Numbered from the stretch's first letter, positions 7,629-16,110 are shown. The stretch is DNA of 38,692 bases from Nostoc sp. NMS2 (GCF_017115105.1 NZ_JABXKH010000071.1:1-38692), one strand, 5' to 3'. The notes: a model not told the origin generated them from the sequence alone. Program-made: numbers and translations.

Positions 7629-9791
7629 GTGCTAGACCGACCTGTATCTGAACTCTCAAAACCTACCAGGCGCTTACCTAATCAGCGCTGGCAAATTTAC
7701 CCGCAGAAACCAGAATTTGCCCAAAAGCTGGCTGTTTTGATTAATGTTTCGCCCATTATCAGTCAGTTGTTGATTAATCGGGGAATCGAAACACCAGAAC
7801 AGGCACAAGCATTTTTAAATCCAGAATCTTTAGTCTTACCTTCGCCGTTAGAAGATTTCCCAGATTTGGCAATTAGTTTAGAGTTGTTGCAAAATGCGAT
7901 CGCTTCTCAAACAAAAATTGCTATTTGTGGTGACTACGATGCTGATGGTATGACTAGTACTGCTCTACTTTTGCGTAGTCTCCGCACTTTAGGCGCACAG
8001 GTAGATTATGCTATTCCCAGCCGGATGCACGAAGGCTACGGTATTAATAAACGCATAGTTGAAGAATTTCACAGTGAAGGTGTAGGATTAATTCTGACTG
8101 TAGATAATGGTATCTCTGCGTTTGAACCAGTCGCTAGAGCGAGAGAACTTGGTCTTGCAGTGATTATCACCGATCACCACGACATTCCCCAAAAATTACC
8201 GCCAGCTAACGCTATCCTCAACCCTAAATTGATAGCCGAATCCTCACCCTATCGGGGTGTTGCTGGTGTTGGTGTTGCCTATATTTTGGCAGTGTCTCTC
8301 GCACAACAGCTAGGCGAGACTAAGGGCTTAATCCAGCCGATGCTAGCACTATTTACACTAGGAACGATCGCAGATTTAGCACCCTTAACTGGCGTGAATC
8401 GTCGCTGGGTAAAACGTGGTTTACAGCATCTACCCAAATCCAACTTAGCTGGCGTACAGGCCTTGATTCAGGTAGGTGGCGTGCAGGCGAGGGGAGAAGG
8501 AGCAGGGGAGCAGGGGAGCAGGGGAGCAGAGGAGAAAATTTCTAATACTTCGACTTCGCTCAGTACAAGTCCAAAATCCAAAATCGTTCGACTGAGCGGA
8601 GCCGAAGTCCAAAATCCAAAATCGCTCAAGCCTGAAGATATTGGGTTTCGCCTGGGGCCCCGAATTAATGCTATCGGTCGAATTGGTAATCCCCAGACTG
8701 TAATTGAATTGCTGACTACAGATGATATGGGGGTGGCGCTAGAAAGAGCAATGCAGTGTGAACAAATCAACGCCTCTCGCCAGGAGATGTGTCAGCAAAT
8801 TGAACAAGAAGCGATCGCTTACGTAGAGACACAATTTGTTACATCTCTACAACAAGACCGTGTATTAATTGTTGTTCAACCCAATTGGCATCACGGCGTT
8901 ATTGGTATCGTCGCCTCCCGCTTGGTAGAACGCTACGGTGTTCCTGTATTTATCGGTACTTATGAAGATGACGAACATATACGCGGTTCTGCACGTTCAA
9001 TTCCAGAGTTTCATGTGTTTGAAGCTTTAGAATATTGTCACGATTTACTAGGCAAATTTGGCGGACACAAAGCCGCCGGGGGATTCTCTGTACCAGCAGA
9101 AAATTTACAGGTGTTGCGATCGCGTTTGATTGAGTTTGCTAACCAGTGTCTTGAACCCCAGCATCTCAAGCCTCTGCTCAAAATTGATGCCGAAGTCAAC
9201 CTCGATCAGATCAATCAGCAGCTTTACCAACAGCTTAATGCTCTACACCCCTGCGGTATGGACAACCCCGATCCAGTTTTTTGGACACCTAATGTTCAAG
9301 TTGTTGAGCAAAAAATTGTTGGTAAAGGTCACATCAAACTGACAATTGCCCAAACTATTGATAATCAGGATTATAGAATTAAAGCGATCGCTTGGCGTTG
9401 GGGCGACTACTTCCGCTTACCGCCGCGAGTGGATGTAGCTTACAAACTGCGAGAAAATTATTTTAACGGTAACACCACCATCGAGCTAGAGTTAATCGGT
9501 GTCAGATTACCAATTCAGCTTCAACAATTTTTTGCTTCGCCACCAGTCCCGTCAAGTAGCACCTTTGAGTACAATCAGCGACAGTATACTTGTGGTTTCT
9601 ATAAAAACGGCATTGAAGCAGAATTAAGAATTAAAAACTCTGAAGGCAAGGTGTTAGTCATGCAGCCAGGGCATATAATCGGTTTACTTGGTACTAATCG
9701 TCAAAATGCTAAAGAAGTTGATATTTCTCAGCCACAGTATGACAGTATTATTCAAGCTGCACTTCAAGCGTTATCAGTTAAGAGTTCTTAA
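7629..9791 (+). CDS. recJ: Single-stranded-DNA-specific 5'-3' exonuclease RecJ
   Basis: A 720-residue RecJ, which degrades single-stranded DNA 5' to 3' in RecF-pathway recombination and mismatch repair. DHH-family motifs are visible in order: CGDYDADGMTST, LTVDNGIS, IITDHHDIP, GTIADLAPL, RINAIGRIGNP, and the DHHA1 motif GKFGGHKAAGGFS. A C-terminal OB-like region follows. The start is GTG at 7629. Around residues 284-335 (about 8479-8634) a low-complexity insert encoded by intergenic-type repeat DNA splits the core before the RINAIGR motif, without breaking frame. A normal cyanobacterial RecJ should lack most of this segment. The enzyme may still work if the insert is an exposed loop. Confidence 0.95.
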   Translation: MLDRPVSELSKPTRRLPNQRWQIYPQKPEFAQKLAVLINVSPIISQLLINRGIETPEQAQAFLNPESLVLPSPLEDFPDLAISLELLQNAIASQTKIAICGDYDADGMTSTALLLRSLRTLGAQVDYAIPSRMHEGYGINKRIVEEFHSEGVGLILTVDNGISAFEPVARARELGLAVIITDHHDIPQKLPPANAILNPKLIAESSPYRGVAGVGVAYILAVSLAQQLGETKGLIQPMLALFTLGTIADLAPLTGVNRRWVKRGLQHLPKSNLAGVQALIQVGGVQARGEGAGEQGSRGAEEKISNTSTSLSTSPKSKIVRLSGAEVQNPKSLKPEDIGFRLGPRINAIGRIGNPQTVIELLTTDDMGVALERAMQCEQINASRQEMCQQIEQEAIAYVETQFVTSLQQDRVLIVVQPNWHHGVIGIVASRLVERYGVPVFIGTYEDDEHIRGSARSIPEFHVFEALEYCHDLLGKFGGHKAAGGFSVPAENLQVLRSRLIEFANQCLEPQHLKPLLKIDAEVNLDQINQQLYQQLNALHPCGMDNPDPVFWTPNVQVVEQKIVGKGHIKLTIAQTIDNQDYRIKAIAWRWGDYFRLPPRVDVAYKLRENYFNGNTTIELELIGVRLPIQLQQFFASPPVPSSSTFEYNQRQYTCGFYKNGIEAELRIKNSEGKVLVMQPGHIIGLLGTNRQNAKEVDISQPQYDSIIQAALQALSVKSS
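8482..8634. repeat. Intergenic-type repeat DNA inserted in frame in recJ
   Basis: The stretch has four near-identical 8-nt units AGCAGGGG, a palindromic-repeat fragment ACTTCGACTTCGCTCAGTAC, and two copies of AAGTCCAAAATCCAAAATCG separated by TTCGACTGAGCGGAGCCG. The same motifs occur between genes elsewhere (for example 19377-19394 and 23695-23724). No frame or stop problem arises. Confidence 0.85.
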
Positions 9792-9820
9792 TTAACTTAT
9801 TACTTGTTACCGTGACACTG

Positions 9821-9923
9821 TGAGTGCTGATTGTGAGTTGAGAATAAAATTTAATTGCTCACTCCTAACCTTTCGGCAGGCTCAGGGCATCGCCCCTCAC
9901 CCCTAACTCTCAATCAGCACTCA
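9821..9923. repeat. Inverted repeat between convergent recJ and psb30
   Basis: Left arm 9821-9839 and right arm 9905-9923 match over 19 positions with one mismatch, with a loop of about 65 nt. It sits between the convergent 3' ends and could act as a two-way transcription barrier, though it lacks a classic T run. Confidence 0.75.
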
Positions 9924-9929
9924 GAACTC

Positions 9930-10073
9930 TTATAGATTGCCGTTGCGAAATGCCAACAAAAAGATTACTACTGGCCCAGCAATCACAATTAGCGCCACGG
10001 ATAGCAATTGGAAAATAACTTCCCAATTGATACTGGTAAAAGCGTTAAACAAGTCAGATACAGCGTCAAACAT
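9930..10073 (-). CDS. psb30: Photosystem II protein Psb30 (Ycf12)
   Basis: A 47-residue single-span membrane protein. The segment [20 protein letters not shown] followed by [13 protein letters not shown] is the diagnostic Psb30/Ycf12 sequence, a peripheral small subunit of the photosystem II core near PsbE/PsbJ. A strong ribosome site (GGAGGAGAAAGG on the minus strand) lies just before the ATG at 10073. The N-terminus is about 12 residues longer than the shortest family members, which is usual for filamentous cyanobacteria as far as I can judge. It is convergent with recJ and seems monocistronic. Confidence 0.92.
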   Translation of the reverse strand: MFDAVSDLFNAFTSINWEVIFQLLSVALIVIAGPVVIFLLAFRNGNL

Positions 10074-10402
10074 TTTTCCTTTCTCCTCCCAATTGTCTTA
10101 AAAAATTCAATAACTTAATTACAAAACCCGCAATCGATCATATCTGTCTATGGTCTGTTAGATTTAATTTACTTAACAAAATTATAAGAAAAAACATAAA
10201 AACGTAAAATAGGGGAATTGGGAATTGGGCATGGGGCATGATGAAGAGACAAGGGAGACAAGGAAGAGGGGGGAGACAAGGAAGAGACTATTCAATAATT
10301 CCCCCTTGTCCCCCTTTTCCTCCTTGTCTCCCTACTCCCTCATCCCCCGGTTGGTGAGCGAAGTCGAACCACATCTCCCCATTCCCCACTCCCTAATTCA
10401 AA
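10074..10402. other. Intergenic region with purine/pyrimidine inverted repeats
   Basis: Upstream of psb30 (minus) and of the YkgJ-type gene (plus), so it should hold two divergent promoters. The right half (10229-10385) is repeat DNA: GGAGACAAGGAAGAG-type units followed by complementary CCCCCTTGTCCCCC-type units that could fold into a long hairpin, and a GGTTGGTGAGCGAAGTCGAACC dispersed-repeat fragment. A reading frame at 10225-10446 runs through these repeats and is not credible. Confidence 0.7.
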
Positions 10403-10753
10403 ATGTCAACTTGGCAATGTGTAAAGCAATGTGGAGCCTGCTGTAATCTCGATCCAGCAGATCGTCCAGATTTAGATGAATATCTCTCTCCACCAGAACT
10501 AGAACTCTACCTCAGCATGGTAGGCGAAGACGGATGGTGCGTTAATTTTGACCATACCACGCGAGAATGTCGCATCTACTCAGATCGTCCTCGTTTCTGC
10601 CGTGTGGAATCAGAAGTATTTCAAGATATGTATGGGGTTGAACCCGAAGAAGTCAACGACTTTGCTATTGACTGCTGTCGCCAGCAAATAGAAGGAGTAT
10701 ACGGCGATCGCAGCTTAGAAATACTCCGCTTCGATCAAGCTGTTGGGCTGTAA
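10403..10753 (+). CDS. YkgJ-family cysteine cluster protein
   Basis: A 116-residue soluble protein with the cysteine pattern of the YkgJ/CxxCxxCC family: CVKQCGACC at residues 6-14, then GWC near 46, REC near 56, RFC near 66 and DCC near 95. Such proteins are thought to bind zinc or an iron-sulfur cluster; no reaction is established. The ATG at 10403 directly precedes STWQCVKQCG, matching family N-termini. It is followed 116 bp later by the GDT1 pair on the same strand, with no sign of a tight operon. Confidence 0.88.
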   Translation: MSTWQCVKQCGACCNLDPADRPDLDEYLSPPELELYLSMVGEDGWCVNFDHTTRECRIYSDRPRFCRVESEVFQDMYGVEPEEVNDFAIDCCRQQIEGVYGDRSLEILRFDQAVGL

Positions 10754-10869
10754 GGATACAAAAACACCCCATAATTTTTTTGTCTCCATTTATGTAGTTG
10801 CAATTTATTACAACAATCTGAGAATATGATAGAAATATGAAAACAATCTAGCAATCAAAACTACTGCTT

Positions 10870-11298
10870 GTGAAACTTGACTCTGCACCATTGGAGATTT
10901 CTGGCATAGCTCAGACTGAGATCGAGCTAGAACTGAAAGACAGCAATGATTTTAACTTGACTCCTGCGATCGCGCAGCCAGTTCAGTCTGTAGTTGCCGA
11001 TAGTCCTCAAAAGCAGCAATCAGTGTTAGTAGTTTTTGGCACAACTTTTGTAACCATTTTTCTAGCAGAAATTGGAGATAAGACTCAGTTATCCACCTTG
11101 TTAATGAGTGCAGAGTCTCATTCGCCTTGGGTGGTATTTCTCGGATCGGCGGCGGCGTTAATAACCACCAGCTTATTAGGTGTACTTTTAGGTAGTTGGA
11201 TAGCTAGCCGACTCAGCCCAAAAACTATAGAAAAATCAGCAGGTGTAATGTTATTGGTAATTTCCCTAATGCTGTTTTGGGATGTCATTAGTCATTAG
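10870..11298 (+). CDS. GDT1/TMEM165-type cation transporter, first half-size protein
   Basis: A 142-residue membrane protein with the family motif ExGDK(T/S) at E67-IGDKTQ, flanked by three predicted spans (about 52-66, 85-105, 120-137). Full-length members have two such motifs and export Mn2+ or exchange Ca2+; in cyanobacteria this family protects against manganese overload. Here the two halves are separate genes, so they probably form a heteromer. The start is GTG 10870, preceded by a 50-residue non-membrane arm. The last residues ISH and the TAG stop are encoded by a GTCATTA heptamer array, so the native C-terminus may have been replaced. Confidence 0.87.
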   Translation: MKLDSAPLEISGIAQTEIELELKDSNDFNLTPAIAQPVQSVVADSPQKQQSVLVVFGTTFVTIFLAEIGDKTQLSTLLMSAESHSPWVVFLGSAAALITTSLLGVLLGSWIASRLSPKTIEKSAGVMLLVISLMLFWDVISH

Positions 11299-11325
11299 TC
11301 ATTAGTCATTTGTCATTTGTCATTA
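11284..11325. repeat. Heptamer array GTCATTA/GTCATTT (6 units)
   Basis: Six consecutive heptamers, GTCATTA three times, GTCATTT twice and GTCATTA once. The stop codon of the upstream GDT1-type gene (TAG 11296-11298) is inside the array. The same unit appears at 18626-18653 and 23048-23117. Confidence 0.92.
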
Positions 11326-11367
11326 GAAAAATTCTCTATTCCCTACTCCCCACTCCCCCTTAATAAT

Positions 11368-11670
11368 ATGGATTGGCATCTCTTAGGACTAAGTTTTATT
11401 ACAGTTTTTTTATCAGAATTGGGTGACAAAAGTCAGCTAGCAGCGATCGCACTTTCAGGACGTTCTAACTCTCCACGGGCAGTATTTTTTGGTGCAGCAG
11501 GCGCATTGCTGTTGACAAGCCTATTGGGGGCATTAGCAGGGGGAGCAGTAGCAGAATTATTACCCACACGTTTGTTAAAAGCGATCGCTGCGATCGGATT
11601 TGCCATCCTTGCAGCACGCCTGCTGTTATTTAACAATGAACCATCGACGGATTCTGAAGAAACACCTTAA
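11368..11670 (+). CDS. GDT1/TMEM165-type cation transporter, second half-size protein
   Basis: A 100-residue membrane protein with the second ExGDK motif, E17-LGDKSQ, and three hydrophobic spans (about 5-16, 37-60, 68-86). The frame extends to 11317, but that extension is translated heptamer and C-rich repeat, so the ATG at 11368 (MDWHLLGLSF) is preferred. It lies 69 bp downstream of the first half and probably forms a two-subunit Mn2+/Ca2+ antiporter with it. The short acidic tail (STDSEETP) ends just before another repeat block. Confidence 0.87.
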   Translation: MDWHLLGLSFITVFLSELGDKSQLAAIALSGRSNSPRAVFFGAAGALLLTSLLGALAGGAVAELLPTRLLKAIAAIGFAILAARLLLFNNEPSTDSEETP

Positions 11671-11928
11671 AAGAGAATTCAGAATTCAGAATCCAGAATC
11701 CAGGAATCAGAATTACTCTTCGTGGGGAATTGGAACCCGCCAAGGTTTTAAACTAATATCACTCAGTACTTCTCTACGAGACGCTGCGCGTAGCTTGCTT
11801 CCACGAAGTGGTACGACAAGCTCAGTAATCATCGGACTCGAATTCATACTGAATTCATACTGAATTCTGACTCCTGAATTCTGTTAGCGGTAGCGGGGCG
11901 TTTAGCCCATCCTGAATCCTGAATTCTT
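11663..11928. repeat. Repeat block of GAATTCA-type heptamers and palindromic repeats
   Basis: Left heptamers of the AGAATTC/AGAATCC type (11673-11713) face complementary GAATTCTG/CTGAATTC units near 11845-11928, so the 260-bp block can fold back on itself. In between is a dispersed repeat (CGAGACGCTGCGCGTAGC, then TTCCACGAAGTGGTACG) also found at 30473-30515 and 32223-32265. It separates convergent genes. Confidence 0.8.
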
Positions 11929-11930
11929 CT

Positions 11931-12857
11931 CTACAAAAGCTCCCAAGCCGTTCCTTTGTAGCCGTATTGAAAAATTTCTGGATGCAAAATTTCAGCCAAA
12001 ATTTCTAGAGAATCTACCAGTCGCGGCCCTGGACGATTAAAGTAAGAATTGCCATCAGTGATGTATACCCTACCAGCTTGCCTAGCGTGTAGTTTTTCCC
12101 ACTCTGGACGTTGAGTTAACAAACTAGCTTCTTGGCGAGTGCGATTTAAATCAAAACCACAAGGCATAAAAACAATTACATCTGGATTAGTTGTTAATAG
12201 TGTTTCCCACGGCAAGATAGGAGAAGGCTGACCTGTATAACAAAATAGAGACTGTCCTCCCGCTAAGTTAACTAATTCAGGAATCCAATTGGCGGCAACC
12301 ATTAAAGGATCAGTCCACTCGATACAGGCAACAGTAGGCTGTTCATTTAAAGAAAGTCCTTGGATTCTTTGGTGACAAATTTTGACACGAGCTTCTAAAT
12401 TTTCTAAGACTTTTACCGAGTCTACCTCGAAGGCGTTACCGACTCGCTCAATATCAGCCCAAATATCTTTGAGAATATTGGGTTGTAAAGAAATAATCTG
12501 CGGTTTACTGTCGATGAGTGTAGCAACTGCCTTTTCAACTTCGTGTAAGCTGACAGCACAAACATCACACTGGTCTTGAGTAAGAATGTGAGTAGGCTGC
12601 AACTGCTCTAAAACATCAGTTTTGATTTCATAAATACTGAGAGCAGATTGTAATAAATTGTTCACATCATCGTTAATTTGGCTGCTGGAGGCATTGGAGT
12701 CTAAGCGTGCCTGGGTACAAACGGGGCGATTAAGGATTTCTGGAGGATAATCGCATTCGTGCGATCGCCCCACAATAGCATTAACCAATCCTAGTGCCGC
12801 TAAAATCTCTGTTCCACCGGGAATCAGAGAAACAATTCTCACATTACTATCCGTCAT
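11931..12857 (-). CDS. Cobalamin-binding-type (BtuF-like) periplasmic-binding-fold protein
   Basis: A 308-residue helical-backbone metal-receptor protein. The N-terminal strand RIVSLIPGGTEILAALG and GRSHECDYPP, then QDQCDVCAVS and WTDPLMVAANWIPELVNLAG, are typical of the BtuF-like cobalamin-binding group. No signal peptide is visible: the protein starts MTDSNVRIVSLIPGG, directly at the first strand, so a cytoplasmic location or an unusual export route has to be considered. No btuC or btuD is adjacent and no cobalamin riboswitch is seen upstream. The ligand is inferred from family only. Confidence 0.82.
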   Translation of the reverse strand: MTDSNVRIVSLIPGGTEILAALGLVNAIVGRSHECDYPPEILNRPVCTQARLDSNASSSQINDDVNNLLQSALSIYEIKTDVLEQLQPTHILTQDQCDVCAVSLHEVEKAVATLIDSKPQIISLQPNILKDIWADIERVGNAFEVDSVKVLENLEARVKICHQRIQGLSLNEQPTVACIEWTDPLMVAANWIPELVNLAGGQSLFCYTGQPSPILPWETLLTTNPDVIVFMPCGFDLNRTRQEASLLTQRPEWEKLHARQAGRVYITDGNSYFNRPGPRLVDSLEILAEILHPEIFQYGYKGTAWELL

Positions 12858-13159
12858 CGCTCCACCTCCATAAAAGCTGGCATTACCTTAATATTCTCAA
12901 AATTTGAGTCATTAAGTATCTTTCTCTAGGGGAATCAACGGTGTTTTGGTAATCATATCGATGATCTGTGAAGTTGTGTCAGAACTTAGGGCTTATGCCC
13001 ATTGCCTCAGCAAGCTTGATTTTGTACAGTTCTAAAAAAATGAATTAACATTAACACTAACCAACAAATTGACTTACAGCCCTTTTCAAGTAATTAAACT
13101 ACACCACTCCCTAATTCCCAAATCAAAAGACTACACTAGTTAATATTTGGGTTATTTGG
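12858..13159. other. Intergenic region, no gene seen
   Basis: Divergent region between the BtuF-like gene and the kinase remnant. AT rich, no hairpin, repeat or small gene that I can support. The cobalamin-riboswitch core was looked for and not seen. Confidence 0.5.
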
Positions 13160-13408
13160 GTGAAATTACTTGATAGTAGAATTACTGTAAATGCTAATTA
13201 TCCCCTGGCAAAAATTACTGGCATGAAGTAATAAAAGTGATTAGCAAAATCTAGTTTGGAACTCGTTATCCAGAATTAAAAGATTTGATTAGAAAAAATA
13301 TACTTTCCGGTTATGAAAAACCATACCAAGTAATTGTAGTTATACAAAGACGGTTCTACTTTTTGCGTAGAACTGGAAGGCAAAATTATTTCTTCTTGAG
13401 GTCAAGTA
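13160..13408 (+). pseudogene. Decayed PAS domain at the 5' end of the hybrid kinase
   Basis: Fragments in shifting frames read LLDSRITVNANYPLAKITGM, then (after stops and a frame change) FGTRYPELKDLIRKNILSGY and EKPYQVIVV, then, one base out (extra A near 13342), YKDGSTFCVELEGKIISS, stop TGA at 13397-13399, and GQVMQVVSARDITEQK, which is already the annotated kinase. This is a PAS/PAC domain cut by TAG at about 13256, a +1 shift and a TGA. It shows that the kinase once had an additional N-terminal sensory domain. Confidence 0.82.
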
Positions 13409-15625
13409 ATGCAGGTGGTGTCAGCTAGAGATATTACAGAGCAAAAGCAGTCCCAAGAGGCTTTACAAATCAGAGAAAATAGTCGGCGAAAACAAAGCCA
13501 GACATTAGTACAACTGGCAAGAAGCAAGACATTTCAACAAGGTAATCTTAATGCAGTATTGAGAGAGATCACAGAAACTGCTGCTCAGACGCTCTTAGTC
13601 AAGCGAGTTGGGGTGTGGTTATATAATGAAGAACGCTCAAAAATTGAATGCATCGATTTATATGATGTAAACACTAAGGAGCATAGCTTTGGTAATTCAC
13701 TTTCACAAGAACATTATCCAGCTTATTTCCAGGCTTTAGAAGAGGAACGTACCATTGCCGCAGATGATGCCAGAAACGATACAAGAACCCAAGAATTATC
13801 CGAGCCTTATCTTTGTGTTTTAGGCATCACATCCTTACTGGATGCACCGATTTGGCTAGAGGGTCGTTTGGTAGGGGTAGTCTGCCACGAACACATAGGC
13901 GAACTTCGCCAATGGACTTTAGAAGAAGAAACTTTTGCTGGCTCGATTGCAGATTTCGTGACCCTAGCTATAGAAGCAAGCGAGCGAAACATTGTACAGG
14001 AAGCACTGCGACAAAGTGAGGCGAAATTTCGGGCAATTTTTGAACGTTCTTCTATCGGCATTGGACTTATAGATATGAAAGCACAGATAGTCGATACGAA
14101 TCCGGTACTGTGCGAGATTTTAGGATACAGCTTAGAAGAACTATCCGGCAAGCGCTTTACAGATTACATTTCCATACAAAAGGGGGATTTAAAACTTTAC
14201 AAACAATTGGTGTCAGAAATTGGCAAAAACTCAGAGAAAACTTCAAGATTCGGCTTCCAACTCTCCCAACTTGAGGAACAGGCTGTCGATAAACATCGCA
14301 TTGAGATGGAAAGACGCTGCTCGCATAAAGATGGTAGCTTAGTTTGGACTCATATCTCTGTTTCTGTTATACCAGACAGCAATGGTGAACCTGAGTTTTT
14401 TCTAGCGATGATTGAGGATATTACTGAACGCAAGGAAACAGAATTGAAACTACGTGCCTCTCAAGAAGCAGCAGAAGCTGCAAGTCGGGCAAAAAGTGAA
14501 TTTTTGGCAACTATGAGCCACGAGTTGAGAACGCCTCTTAATGCAATTATGGGTTTGTCACAGTTGCTGCAACAAGAAATAGTTGGCTCTCTCAATGAAA
14601 AGCAGAACGAATATGTAAGTTGTATATATAGTAGTGGTGAGCATTTGCTGGCACTGATTAACGATATCCTTGATTTATCGAAGGTAGAAGCAGGCAAAGA
14701 AGAACTGTTGCTCTCACCCTTACCAGTATCAGATTTATGTAATTATGCCATCTGGACAGTGCGCGATCGCGCCTTAGAAAAGGGGTTAAAACTCACCTGC
14801 AAAATTGACCTACAAGAGGATATTTGTATTGCTGATGAGCGGCGCATCAAGCAAATGCTGCTCAATCTGCTCACCAATGCCATTAAATTTACCCCAGCCG
14901 GTGATATATCGCTGGTAGTGAAAAAAGTCCCTCAAGGAATAACCTTTACAGTTTCAGATACTGGAATTGGTATAGACCCAAATCAGTTTCAATTTCTATT
15001 TGAACCGTTTAAACAGCTTGATAGTCGGTTAAATAGGCAGTATGAAGGCACTGGTTTAGGTTTAGCTTTAACACGCAAATTAGCGCGTTTGCATGGTGGA
15101 GATGTGACTGTTATATCGACTTTAGGAGAAGGTAGTCAGTTTACTTTGTTTCTACCAAATCCAGTACTTTCAAAAACAGTCAATAATAAAAAAAATGAGG
15201 TATGCGAAGGAGATGAGGGAGAAGATTTTACTTTATCATCCTCCCCAAATATCCCTAAAAATAAAACTATTTTACTTGTAGAAGAAGAGGAAAAAACTGC
15301 AATATTTTTGCAAGACTATCTTCAGTCAATTGGCTATCAAGTCAAGTGGATAGATAATGAAACAGACTTTTTTAAACAGGTGCAAAGCCTCCAACCAGAT
15401 TTAGTTTTTTTTGATTTTCAGCTAACTAAAAATACTAGCATCTTGAATTTGCTAAATATCCTTAGACAAAAGCCTTCTTGGAAAGATACGCCGATTGTAA
15501 TAATGACCTTGAGCGAACCGATAGAAAAAGAAATTAACAATTTACCAGTTAGTGCTAATGACTATCTTGTTAAGCCAATCCGCACAGTTCAGCTAGAGTC
15601 ATTACTGATGCGATATTTGAGCTAA
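13409..15625 (+). CDS. Hybrid sensor histidine kinase (GAF-PAS-HisKA-HATPase-receiver)
   Basis: A 738-residue cytoplasmic-looking kinase with no membrane spans. Order: remnant of a PAC motif (residues 1-20, ARDITEQKQ), GAF domain (about 35-195), PAS/PAC (about 205-345, ending MIEDITERKE), a HisKA dimer domain with phospho-acceptor His371 in MSHELRTP, HATPase with NLLTNAIKFTP, VSDTGIGID and GTGLGLALTRKLARLHGG, and a C-terminal receiver-like domain (about 620-738) with FFDFQL, IVIMTLS and DYLVKPI. The receiver keeps a candidate Asp, Thr and Lys, though its acidic pocket reads VEEEEK. The ATG at 13409 is the first one after a TGA in frame; the domain in front has decayed, so this may be an N-terminally shortened kinase. 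No partner regulator is adjacent. Confidence 0.88.
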   Translation: MQVVSARDITEQKQSQEALQIRENSRRKQSQTLVQLARSKTFQQGNLNAVLREITETAAQTLLVKRVGVWLYNEERSKIECIDLYDVNTKEHSFGNSLSQEHYPAYFQALEEERTIAADDARNDTRTQELSEPYLCVLGITSLLDAPIWLEGRLVGVVCHEHIGELRQWTLEEETFAGSIADFVTLAIEASERNIVQEALRQSEAKFRAIFERSSIGIGLIDMKAQIVDTNPVLCEILGYSLEELSGKRFTDYISIQKGDLKLYKQLVSEIGKNSEKTSRFGFQLSQLEEQAVDKHRIEMERRCSHKDGSLVWTHISVSVIPDSNGEPEFFLAMIEDITERKETELKLRASQEAAEAASRAKSEFLATMSHELRTPLNAIMGLSQLLQQEIVGSLNEKQNEYVSCIYSSGEHLLALINDILDLSKVEAGKEELLLSPLPVSDLCNYAIWTVRDRALEKGLKLTCKIDLQEDICIADERRIKQMLLNLLTNAIKFTPAGDISLVVKKVPQGITFTVSDTGIGIDPNQFQFLFEPFKQLDSRLNRQYEGTGLGLALTRKLARLHGGDVTVISTLGEGSQFTLFLPNPVLSKTVNNKKNEVCEGDEGEDFTLSSSPNIPKNKTILLVEEEEKTAIFLQDYLQSIGYQVKWIDNETDFFKQVQSLQPDLVFFDFQLTKNTSILNLLNILRQKPSWKDTPIVIMTLSEPIEKEINNLPVSANDYLVKPIRTVQLESLLMRYLS

Positions 15626-15863
15626 TTTTACGAGAGAAATTTTTGTTTATTGGTTAGGGAATTTCGTATTTAAAATCATTGTAAATTGCTGTAATTACCA
15701 CTTATTAAAATTTTAGGCGTAGCCTACCTAGACATCGCTCTGATTTTTTTGGGTAAAATTTGAATGGGATTTTAGGGGTCGAAATGTAGGTTTTACATCA
15801 CTTCTGTCTGAAAAATCATGTTAGTTCTAGATGCTCCAAAATTTTGCCCATGTCGAAAAAAGC

Positions 15864-15904
15864 CTTAACCTAAATTTGTACTAACTTTAACTCAATCTTT
15901 GCCT
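15864..15904 (+). promoter_or_regulatory. Possible Pho box (four 8-bp units, 11-bp period)
   Basis: Units CTTAACCT, TTTGTACT, TTTAACTC and CTTTGCCT occur at an exact 11-bp spacing (8+3). Units 1 and 3 fit the cyanobacterial SphR/PhoB consensus, while 2 and 4 are weak. It lies about 330 bp before the next gene, which is far for such a site. Confidence 0.3.
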
Positions 15905-16110
15905 ACGCTGTATGCCTTAGTAAGAAGATTGTGTAGTAACTATGGTAAAATACTGTATTCCCATCGGGTTTTAGATGTATTGTTGCCATTAACCCAGAGC
16001 TAGAAGTCAAGTTGGAGGTTCTTAGGAGTTGCTGTTTACTGCATTAAGGATTGGAGATTCATGAAACTGCAACTGATCCAATTACATATACTCTGAGCTA
16101 AATTCACTGG

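Noticed and set aside
10225..10446. 73-codon frame before the YkgJ-type gene
   Set aside because: It translates purine-rich repeat DNA (ETRKRGETRKR) and overlaps the real start; no homology expected.
11600..11863. 87-codon frame overlapping the end of the second GDT1 half
   Set aside because: It is out of phase with the real gene and continues into a repeat block.
12858..13160. Cobalamin riboswitch upstream of the BtuF-like gene
   Set aside because: The conserved B12-box core was not found on the relevant strand.
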